DNA of 64,000 bases, from the NCBI RefSeq assembly GCF_000002425.4, contig NC_037256.1:12929556-12993555 (forward strand), in the 5' to 3' direction. Every line of letters starts with the position of its first letter. The stretch's first letter is position 1. The notes under the pieces are model-generated. The model was given only the letters and a program-made list of their open reading frames with translations, had not been told where the DNA came from and did no database searches. A program made the translations under genes and the position numbers. Positions 54,754-64,000 of the stretch are shown here, one piece after another. The stretch comes from Physcomitrium patens. Taxonomy: Eukaryota > Streptophyta > Bryopsida > Funariales > Funariaceae.

Positions 54754-56270
54754 ATGCGAGATCTTCAAATCAAATTGGCAAGACTTGAAGAGAATACTTC
54801 TATAAACAATTCGAAGAATGTTTCAAAACAAGGATATGTACAAAGATGCATTTGGTGTGATGATGCTTCACACACTAGAAAAGATTGCAATGAATTTAAT
54901 AATATGATACGGCAGGGAATTATTTGCTGGAAAGATGGGAAGATAGCATTGAAAAATAGAGAGGATCTTCTTCAAACCAATTTTGGCAAGGGAGGAATGA
55001 GAGCATTGGTTCAAGATTACCTAAAAGAGCATGAAACAGTAGCACGAGAAAGTGCAAGTTATGGTGCTAGAGTAGATGATGACCTTGGTGGAAGTACGAA
55101 AACTAGTGAGTTTTGGGCTTCTGCCGTTTCTACAATCCAAGAAGGGAAATTACCTCGAGAAGCGCTATTGAGAACTGCAGCTACAATACGAGGTAGAACA
55201 GGTTGGAAGGATCCTGTTGAGTCTCTTTCAGTTCATGCATATATTGCTAAGAGCCAACATGAAGCTTTGATGGAAGAAAAAAGACGAGGAAATTTTGATG
55301 ATACTAGAGAAGGAAATTCTTTTAAGAGGCAAACTCGAGGAGACAAGGCTCGGGAGGCAGCTTCACAAGAATTGCGTGTAAAGGATACCTCAGCATCATT
55401 GGGAGAAAAAACAACGGAGACAAAAGATAAGGGCAAATCAATTGCTTATAAGCTACTTTCTGACATTGAAGTGGCAACAAATTTGAAAGGGGTGTTGGAA
55501 GAACGTATATTAAACGCTAAGGTGGAATTCACATTGAAAGAAGTCTTGGGAATTGCAAAGAAGGAGTTTCATGATGTTATCATTGACAGCATTAAGCGAA
55601 AGAGGCAATTAATGAGTGAAACTGGAATGAGTCATGCTATTGATGCAAGAATATGTAGAGATGAAGAAGAGGTTGATATTGGTTACAAGCGACCAACAAA
55701 TGAAAAGAATGGGTATAATCAGCGAGTACGTTTCGAAGATTCTAGTGACAAGGAAATGGAAACTTTGAGCCATTATACTCGAAAGCATTGGGCAAGGGCA
55801 ACTACTGAGGTATTGATGAAGGTAGGAGATATAGAAGAACCAATAGTTGCTTTGGTGGACCATGGTTCTGAAATAAATCTCATATCTAAAGATCTTTCTA
55901 AGAAGCAAAAATGGCCAATTGATATGGAACATGGATGGGCAATACGAGCAGCTAATAACACACGAGGCGAATTATATGGAGCTTGTCCAGATGTCAAAAT
56001 TTGGATTGGGGATGTTGCGACGGAGCAACATTTCTTCGTTCAAGATACAACGTCTTATCCGTTGATTTTAGGACAACCTTATATCACGGCAACACGGATG
56101 GAAACAAAGGTACTTGACGATGGTTTTGCTTATGCAAGGGTACGGAGCGAAGATGGGAGGAAAGATGTACAATTTCTAACAGTACCTCCTAACCATGAAC
56201 GGAATCGAGATAGGTTGAGGGAGAAACCATTGCCAAAGATTGTTGAAGGATTTAAGGATTTTGGGGAGGT
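54754..56270 (+). pseudogene. GypE-2 nucleocapsid and protease region
   Basis: About 508 codons, open. Knuckle CIWCDDASHTRKDC at 54847-54888, LLQTNFGKGGMRALVQDYL, a charged linker, then protease ALVDHGSEINLISKDL (Asp codon 55858-55860) and YPLILGQPYI. Nearly identical to GypE-1 over the whole length, including the separate frame, so this layout belongs to the family. Confidence 0.92.
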
Positions 56271-56359
56271 ACCACTGTAAAGCGAGATTATGGAGGTACA
56301 AAAGAGGAGGTACTCTCGCGAGATAAAGGTACCTTTGATGCGAGTTTTATTGGTATATT

Positions 56360-58530
56360 GGAGAATGGAAATATTATGTATAAGAAAGTTGATGATTTTA
56401 AAAGAAAAGAAAGAAAAAGATTATATGATATTGAAGGACAATTACGCAAGATAGGTACATTGCAAGATGATGAGAGGATTTTGGGTGTTTATGAAGAAAA
56501 TGGACTGGAAGATTCATTGGAATTGATTACATCTATTGGGTTAGGGGATAATGATAAGGTTGTTGAGATTCATTCGAGAGAGGTTTATACCATGCTTGAA
56601 TCTTTTCAAGCACCAGAAGTCACAGTAGAGACGAGATATAAAACGGCAGATAAGAAGGTAAAGCCTGTTGCCGGACCATTACCAGAGGATTCTAAAGAAC
56701 AAATGGGAGAAGCATCAAAAGAAGCAAGTTTAAGAGATCCAATGAGTATTGGACATCAGTTTACTAAAGAGACTTTTGAAGAATTGAAGATTGGTTCTGA
56801 TGGTTCTTTATTGCCGGAGGAAATTACTTGCTTCAAAAAGATGTTGGCTAAACAAGGTAGATCGTTTGCCTTCGAATCTCATGAAATTGGGTGTGTGGAT
56901 CCAAATATTATAACACCTATGGTTATCTTCACTGTACCGCATGTACCTTGGAATCTAAGACCGATTCCAGTACCGAGGGCACATTTACCTAAATTGGTAG
57001 AACTATTGAAAGAAAAGATAAAGATGAAAATATTAGAACCTTCATTTGCGCCGTATTCTAGTCGATGGTTTACGGTACCTAAGAAGAATGGGTCACTATG
57101 GTTTATTCAAGATATGCAGCCGGTGAATGCTGTAACTGTCAAGAATGCAGGAATTGGACCTATTGTGGATGAATTTGCTGAGGCGTTTGCTGGAAGGGCG
57201 ATCTATTCAATGGGTGATTTGTATTCAGGTTATGATTAATTTCAACTTGCCGAAGGAAGTAGAGATATGACAACGATGAAGACACCGCTTGGATTGGTTA
57301 GAATGTGCACTCTTCCTCAAGGCGCGACCAACTCAGTTGCGCATATGATGAATGGGATGAATAAGGTATTGAGAGATTTTATTCCGAAAAAGACTATGCC
57401 TTTTCTGGATGATGTTCCTATAAAAGGGTGCAGAGAAGGAGACAAGGATGAAACTTTAGATACGAGGGGATGTCGCAGATATGTTGTTGATCATATACAA
57501 GATTGTGAAAAGATTTTAACTCGGCTTGGAGAAGTTCATCTTACATTATCGGATATGAAGTCCGTATTTGGAGTACGAGAGGTTGTAATTGTTGGACATT
57601 TATGTGGATCTTACGGAAGAAAACCAGATCCGACTAAAGTTGATGCAATTGGAAGGATGAAAGAGGATTGTGGTTCTTTAACAGAGGTTCGCAGGTTTTT
57701 GGGTGCATGTGTATTTTATCGAATCTGGATCCCTCATTTTGCTCATATAGCGGATCCATTATATGAACTGTTATGCAAGGGTTACCGATTTAAGTGGGAA
57801 GAAAGGCATATTCAGGCAATGCAAAGATTGAAGAAATTATTGATGTCACCTCCAATATTGAGGAAGGTTGATTATAAGTGCAATAGACCAGTGATTCTTA
57901 CTGTAGACGCTAGTCCAATTGCCGTTGGATGGGCGGTGGGTCAAGATGATTCGAATGGGAGTAGATTTGCAGTTCGATTTGGGACTAAAGTTTTAAGTAT
58001 TCGTCAGCGTGCATATTCGCAAGTCAAAAGAGAACTTTGGGGAGTCGTTTCGGCTATGAAAGCTGAAAAGGACTATTTGATTGGGGCAGTAGTAGTAATT
58101 GAAACAGATTGCTTGCCATTGCTTGGAATGATTATTAACTGTTCAACGCCAGATATTGCAATGTTGAGATGGATTGCTTATATTAAGTCACTAAATCCAG
58201 AATTTAAGCATATCACTGGAAAGGACAATTTAGTAGCAGACATGCTATCTCGAGTAAGATACGAGAGGGAAGACGAAATGGTTGAAGACATTGATGATGT
58301 CGGATTGAAATTCTATTCAATATCAAATCTCAACAGAGAAGACAAGCTATTTCTTGAAGAATCTTATGAAGGAGAATTATTGGATATTGGTCATTATTTG
58401 AATACCTTGTCTAAGCAGGGAAATTGGTCTACAGAAAAATTCAAACAAATAAGAAAAAAAACATATGGAATTTCACTTCGAGATGGATTCTTATGGAAGA
58501 GACCGAAGAAAGGAATTGGGATGCCACAAT
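56360..58530 (+). pseudogene. GypE-2 reverse transcriptase and RNase H
   Basis: Pol start ERILGVYEENGLEDSLELIT. RT motifs SSRWFTVPKKNGSLWFIQDM, SMGDLYSGYD, LPQGATNSVAHMMNGMNKVL and catalytic FLDDVPIKG (57402-57428). Then YVVDHIQDCEKILTRLGEVH, VIVGHLCGSYGRKPDPTK and EVRRFLGACVFYRIWIPHF. RNase H: TVDASPIAVGWAVGQDD, WGVVSAMKAEKDYLIGAVVV, KHITGKDNLVADMLSR. Same as GypE-1; almost completely readable. Confidence 0.92.
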
Positions 58531-58534
58531 GAGT

Positions 58535-59756
58535 GATAGGCAAAAGGGAAGAAAAACTAAAATTATTAAAGGAGTTTCATGATAGTTTATGGGCAGGGCA
58601 TAGAGGAATCTGGGCTACTTTTGCTAAACTCAAGGAACGATATTGGTGGAAAAATATGTATCAAGATGTGCTCTCATTTGTAGAGTCATGTGAAATCTGT
58701 CAATCGTATTCTAATATCCGACATCGAGATGGTCTTCATCCTACGTATCCTCTGACTATTCATTTTAAATGGGTTGTTGATTTGGTTATTATGCCGGTTG
58801 GGTTATGGCAGATGAGATATTTGGTTTTAGTTCGTGAAGATTTATCAAATCAAGTAGAAGGAAGAGCATTGAGGACAAAATCTACAGAGGGGATTTGTAG
58901 GTTTTTGCTTGAAGATGTCATTTGCCGTTACGGGTGCGTAGGAAAAATCACTGCAGATCGTGGAGAATTAAATGCACAAGAAGCTCGTAAGTTCTTTGAA
59001 AAATGTAGAAATAAGCTATCACTGACTACTGCTTATAATCCGGAAGGGAATGCAAAAAGCGAACGTGGTCACCCGCCGATTGTGAAAGCATTGGTTAAAG
59101 CTTGTAATGGGAAAGTTAAAGAGTGGCCACGGCTTTTGTCATTTGCATTATGGGCTGATCGAACAACATATAGTTCGGTGACAGGATATATGCCAGTAGA
59201 ACTTATGACAGGTCAAAAACCAATTATGCCAATTGAAGAAAAGGTACTTACTTGGAGTATGCTACGATGGGAAGATGGATTGACGAGAGAAGAACTTCTG
59301 GCTATTAGGATTCGACAATTGGAGCAAAGAACGGAAGATGTTCAGATAGCATTGGAAAGGTTAAAAAGAGCAAGGTTACAAAACAAGGCGCGATTCGATA
59401 AGCAACATCGATTGAGACCCAAAGCAATCGAGGAAGGTGACTGGGTACTTGTTTATGACAATAGTCTGGATAATCAACATAGTACTTTGTGGAAATTTTC
59501 AAAACGTTGGTTTGGACCATATGTGGTAACAACTGTTCATGATAATGCGACTTACTCATTACGGGAGTTAGATGGTACAAAATTGAAAATACCAATTGCA
59601 GTGAAGCGAGTAAAAATATTTAAACGAAGACACGTAGAGATGAATATGGAAGACCTTAATGAAGGTACAGAGATTCCGCAACAAGAAGATGAAAGTGATT
59701 TGGATAATGAAGGTGACGAAGACGAACTGGACAAAGACGTAGGGGATATATTCTGA
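58535..59756 (+). pseudogene. GypE-2 integrase with acidic tail
   Basis: Zinc-binding end (WAGHRGIWATFAKLKERYWW, ESCEICQ), catalytic D, D and E in HFKWVVDLVIMPVG, KITADRGELNA and GNAKSERGHPP, then AIRIRQLEQRTEDVQIALER, EGDWVLVYDNSL and KRWFGPYVVTTVHDNATYSL. The last 40 or so residues are strongly acidic (DESDLDNEGDEDELDKDVGD). There is no chromodomain. The acidic tail may help the NCGN target choice, but that is speculation. Confidence 0.92.
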
Positions 59757-59806
59757 ATCAAACAGCAATTGGGTAAATTGGTGCATACCGGAGGATGCAC
59801 AGGTTC

Positions 59807-59818
59807 AGAAGGGGTGGA
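59807..59818 (+). promoter_or_regulatory. Polypurine tract of GypE-2
   Basis: AGAAGGGGTGGA directly before the 3' LTR. Confidence 0.85.
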
Positions 59819-60184
59819 TGTCGTGTTGTAACATGAGTATACAGTGAAAATAAAAAAAAGAAGGGGAATTTTATTAATATTCAGTTACCTCGAATATTGG
59901 GAGCATCGACCAACTCCAGCGTAAATACTGAGTGGTCAGGTTCAGTGACTCCGTTACAGTCAGCCGGGGCATACTGAAATGCTCCATTCGATTCTAATAA
60001 CGGGAGTTAGCAGGATGAGAAGGACCAATTCACACGACGGGTTTGAAGAGCCAATTGGATCCAATTTCGAGAATCCAATCCGGGTCCTCTTACCCAATAT
60101 GAGACCTGTATTGGTGGGGCAACCCAATGCAGTCTAGTTACGGGAAAATCCTGGTCTTACTACGGGCCTCAGCCAGTCTGACGC
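59819..60184 (+). repeat. GypE-2 3' LTR, first part
   Basis: 366 bp equal to 52507-52876 with about five differences; stops at ACGC, where a solo LTR of the same family begins. Confidence 0.93.
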
Positions 60185-60902
60185 TGTCGTGTTGTAACAC
60201 GAGTATACAGTGAAAATAAAAAAAAAGGGGAATTTTATTAATATTTAGTTACCTCGAATATTAGGAGCATCGACCAACTCCAGTACAAATACTGAGTGGT
60301 CAGGTTTAGTGACTCCGTTACAGTCAGCCGGGGCATACTGAAATGCCCCGTTCAATTCCAATAACGGGAGTCAGCAGGAAGAGAAGGACCAATTCACACG
60401 ACGGGTTCGAGGAGCCAATTGGATCCAATTTCGATAATCCAATCCGGGTCCTCTTACCCAATATGAGACCTGTATTGGTGGGGCAACCCAATGCAGTCTA
60501 GTTACGGGAAAACCAGGTCTTACTACGGGTCTTAGCCAATCTGACGTGAGGACCAATTTGACCCAATTACGGGAACATCCAGGTTACTACGGGCATCTTT
60601 ACCAATATAGGACCTGAATTGGTTGGGCGACTCAATGTGGTCCCGATTACGGGGTTCGATTCTGTTTCAGGCTGTCTTGTTCTCTGTGCCGTTTCAGGGA
60701 ACGTTGTTTTCGATAAATGGATTTCGTAAAGGTGAAAACGGAGGAGAAAGCTTGACGGCGAGAGCCAATTTCGGATCCAAGCTTGAGGTGGGAGCCAATT
60801 CCGGATCTAAGACGGAAGATTGAAGAAATTCAGAGGATAAGGTTAGGAGGGGAAATCGAGGGAGGGGGGGATTTTTCAAGCTTCTGCAAGGTTACCAGTT
60901 CG

Positions 60903-60933
<31 letters not shown>

Positions 60934-61505
60934 GATGTTTTTGAAGATCAAGGGAATTAGAGAGAGGAGCTTCATGCTTCGGGTCGGGGAAGGAAAGACA
61001 TAGAATTTGGATTTTTCTTCTTCGTAGAGTTTTGGGAAAGAGTGAGGCAATCGCTGCTGAAGTCAGTGTTGTAATGGTGAATCGGGATTTTTAAATGAAG
61101 TGGGTTTGAATACTCTTGACTGTTTTGTGAAATCGAGTTACGTCTGTGATTGAAGGATTAAAAGGGTGTCTATAGGATTGAGTATGCGGAGTGAATGAAA
61201 TTTATTGGGTTAATCTAACAAGACAGTCAGTGGATACAAGATCGTAAGTACAAAGCAGTATTGAAGGTTAACAGTTTGGGTTGTACGGGGTTCTCTGTAA
61301 CGTCTAGAGACCTACCGGCTGGGGCAAAAAGGACTTCGACAAGCAGTCGAAGAGCACTCGTATAGATTTATGGTACATTGTTGCAGTCATTTATATTCCA
61401 GCAGTCAAAAACTGATAGACTGCTTGACTATCGGCGAATCTCCAGACTACCTTCTACAGCCAGACGCCCGGCGCGTTTTCGAGCAGGAAAGCACGTAATA
61501 CGACA
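60185..61505 (+). mobile_element. GypE solo LTR nested in the GypE-2 3' LTR
   Basis: 1321 bp with tips TGTCGTG/CGACA, flanked by ACGC on both sides (60181-60184 and 61506-61509). It differs from the GypE-2 LTRs more than they differ from each other, so it comes from another subfamily. It has a 29 bp T-run (60905-60933) in place of a short T tract, and hairpin 61334-61352. Solo state implies loss of the body by LTR-LTR recombination. Confidence 0.93.
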
Positions 61506-61509
61506 ACGC

Positions 61510-62300
61510 GAAGACCAATTTGACCCAATTACACGAGCATCCAAGTTACTACGGGCATCTTATCCAATATGGGACCTGAATTGGTCGGGCGACTCAATGT
61601 GGTCCCGATTACGGGGTTTCGATTCTTTTTCGGGCTGTCCTGTTCTCTGTGCCGTTTCAGGGAACGTTGTTTACGGTAAATGGATCTCTTAAAGATAAAA
61701 ACGGAGAAGAAGGCCTTGATGACGTGAGCCAATTTCGGATCTAAGCTCTGACGGCGGGAGCCAATTCCGGATCTAAGATGGAAGATTGAAGAAATTCAAA
61801 GGATAAGGTTAGGGGAGAATGTAGTTTTAGGGAGGGAGGTTTTTTCTTGGGATCGGGAGGGAGCTAGTTTTTCAAGCTTTTGCAAGGTTACCAGTTCGGG
61901 TTTTTCATTGGAGGTTTTTGGAGATCAAGGGAATTAGAGAGAGGAGCTTCATGCTTCGGGTCGGGGAAGGAAAGACATAGAATTTGGATTTTTCTTCTTC
62001 GTAGAGTTTTGGAAAGACTGAGGCAATCACTGCTGAAGTCAGTGTTGTAATGGTGAATCGGGATTTTTAAATGAAGTGGGTTTGAATACTCTTGACTATT
62101 TTGTAAAATCGAGTTACGTGTGTGATTGAAGGATTAAAAGGGTGTCTATAGGATTGAGTATGCGGAGTGAATGAAATTTATTAGCTTAATCTAACAGGAC
62201 AATCAGTGGATACAAGATCGTAAGTACAAAGGGGTATTGAAGATTAACAGTTTGGGTTGTTCGGGGTTCTCTGTAATGTCTAGAGACCTACCGGCTGGGG

Positions 62301-62337
<37 letters not shown>

Positions 62338-62509
62338 CTTCGACAAGCAGTCGAAGAGCATCCGTATAGATTTACGGTACATTGTTGCAGTCATTTATGT
62401 TCCAGCAGTCAAAAACTAATAGACTGCTTGACTATTGGCGAATCTCCATACTACCTTCTACAGCCAGACGCCCGGCGCGTTCTCGAGCAGGAAAGCACGT
62501 AATACGACA
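61510..62509 (+). repeat. GypE-2 3' LTR, second part
   Basis: Resumes with GAAGACCAATTTGACCC after the ACGC duplication and ends AATACGACA before ACGA. A-run of 35 at 62301-62335, hairpin at 62338-62356. Carries two units of a ~30 bp tandem repeat (61721-61778). Confidence 0.93.
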
Positions 62510-64000
62510 ACGACATTATTTATTTGGAAAGCCAATGACTATTCAGACTGACCATCGGCCCTTGCTACACAATTTTCATCTAGATAATATGAAATCATAA
62601 TATCATTGTTAAGAAGAAAAATTACAACTCTTTGGCATTCAGCTTCAATATAAACAAGGGTGACAACACACTATGCCAGACATCTTATTGTGAGGACCAA
62701 ACTTGAAGCTTGAATTGGAAGACAAGGCAAAAGTTGTTACAATTAGTAGTGTCATTTCAAACTTAACCAAAAGAGTGGAATGGAAGGAAGCTATGCATTG
62801 GGATACTTATTTCAAAATGATTATCAATTGGCTAAAGGTGGACAATGTCTAGTATCATAATTATTATCTTAGTAATAGCTTACTCTATTTCAAGAAGTAA
62901 ATTTGTGTACCTAACAATGCTATACACTAAACATGCATATTTTAAGAGAGAGACGACATCCCAATATCTAGATATCTAAGGCATGAAAAGATACTAGAAT
63001 GAGTCTCAAGAATATGATTTTGGACAAGATTAGATCGTGATGTTCAAGTGTTTGTAGGCTCTTTTAAGTCATACAAATGGAATAAAGTATGTGACACAAC
63101 ATCTTTTAGACTTTTGTAACCAATTCCACTACCTACAAAACATTGGAAGTAAATGACCATGGATCTCAATATATATTTACCGTAAATGTTGTTCAATCAT
63201 ATTGTAGTCATTGTCTTTGTGGACCAACTCTTAAAACAACTTCATTTGATTGTGATGTATTTTAATATTGATGCTTCTACATCTACACAAATCTTCTTTG
63301 ACACTGTCTATCATCACCATGGATTACCTCATATCATCATTTCAAATCGAGATTTGTGCTTTACGGGGAATTTCTGGCAAGTTTTATTCAAGCTATTAGG
63401 TACTTGATTTCTCTTATCTATAGCCTTCTATCCTCAAATATATCTATAAATGGAGCATATAAATTGGACCTTAGAAGATATGCTATGACCATTCATGGCA
63501 GTTCGCCATAATCACTAGGATGAATATTTGACACTCTTAAAGTTAGCTTATAATGATAGTATTCAAATAAGTATTAATCATTCACTATTTTTTTTAATAT
63601 AAATTAACATCTAATTATGTTAGCAACTTTTTATCATATCATCAAGACCAATAACTTAATAATGGAGAAGTTTATAAAATGGCCTACAATGGCCTTGCAA
63701 AAAGTATGACATTACCTCTTTACTATACAAAATTGATATAAGCAATATACAAATAATTACTAGCATTATACGATCTTTTAAAAGAATGATCAAGTATTAT
63801 TCTTCAATACTAACTTTCCACTTACTATATTAACCCAAGTTTATAAGATAGCTCCTCAATAGCTTAGACCTTTCCACATTTCTATAGTAATTTTTGATGT
63901 TGCATATCGCTTCGAGCTTCCGCCACATATTTGGATTCATCTAATCTTTCATGTTTCACAGTTGAAGGAGTTTCATATTGAGTCAAAGCACTTTTTGGAT
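62510..64000 (+). mobile_element. GypC-2, right part: RNase H end and integrase
   Basis: Resumes after the ACGA duplication with the RNase H end (GKPMTIQTDHRPLLHNFHLD, 62530-62590), then integrase matching GypC-1 15620-16850: the core region near 63180-63410, with the block FFDTVYHHHGLPHIIISNRD, and the C-terminus LIFHVSQLK at about 63940. The chromodomain and 3' LTR should lie beyond the right edge. Many breaks. Confidence 0.85.

Larger units (their letters stand above)
52507..62509 (+). mobile_element. GypE-2: young Ty3/gypsy element with a solo LTR nested in its 3' LTR
   Basis: 5' LTR 52507-53837 (1331 bp), internal region 53838-59818, 3' LTR in two parts (59819-60184 and 61510-62509, separated by a solo LTR). 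Flanked by ACGA on both sides. Internal sequence is closely similar to GypE-1 throughout. LTR difference is about 2-3 % by eye. Long frames remain; broken in a handful of places. Inserted in the RNase H of GypC-2. Confidence 0.95.

Noticed and set aside
52507-62509. Fungal contamination as the source of GypE
   Set aside because: GypE copies are inserted in plant-type elements with target duplications and exist at several ages in the same window, so they belong to this genome.
1-64000. Host genes, tRNA or rRNA genes, CRISPR arrays, bacterial operons
   Set aside because: None supported: all longer frames resolve to retrotransposon parts, and no RNA-gene or CRISPR signature was seen.

Overview
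The window is transposon-dense, AT-rich eukaryotic DNA. I find no host gene, no RNA gene and no CRISPR array; almost every base that can be assigned belongs to LTR retrotransposons stacked inside one another. The mix (a Ty1/copia family, chromodomain-bearing Ty3/gypsy families, and an Ogre/Tat/Athila-like family with a tRNA-Asp primer site) points to a land plant. Fungal-like Ty3/gypsy types, including a chromovirus resembling the Tcn1 group, make a moss, lycophyte or other non-seed plant my best guess, with low confidence.

I use local family names. CopB is a copia family (CopB-1, 6150-11697, minus; CopB-2, about 43734-46384, minus). GypC is a chromovirus with an initiator-Met tRNA primer site (GypC-1 in two pieces, about 415-1545 and 14395-17612; GypC-2 from 46531 past the right edge). 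GypD is the Tat/Athila-like family (GypD-1, about 2995-14394, old; GypD-2, 18073-36108, young). GypE has a pol resembling basidiomycete-type Ty3/gypsy elements (GypE-1, 23709-32224, minus; GypE-2, 52507-62509, plus; two solo LTRs at 48612-49934 and 60185-61505; old fragments at 17626-18072, 36109-36362, 42488-42700 and 43145-43733). GypF is a Tcn1-like chromovirus (GypF-1, 36363-42487; a solo LTR at 2073-2614).

The nesting, read from flanks and target-site duplications, is: CopB-1 in GypD-1, which abuts GypC-1; GypE-1 in the integrase of GypD-2, which lies in an old GypE remnant; GypF-1 in that same remnant; an old GypE solo LTR, an unidentified 1.2 kb insert and GypE-2 all in GypC-2; and a GypE solo LTR inside the 3' LTR of GypE-2. 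Young copies (GypE-1, GypE-2, GypD-2) keep long open frames and ordinary CG content. Older copies are heavily C-to-T and G-to-A decayed. All are treated here as fossils; none looks fully whole.

The most notable signals are: tandem ~50 bp units in both GypC LTRs, each carrying a heat-shock-factor-type motif and ending 24-25 bp before a TATA box; 4-bp target duplications of the form NCGN at all three readable GypE insertions; a TATA box followed at once by a 13-bp perfect hairpin in GypF LTRs; a coiled-coil coding region between integrase and 3' LTR in GypD; and an apparent age inversion between the GypD-2 LTRs and the GypE-1 LTRs nested inside it.
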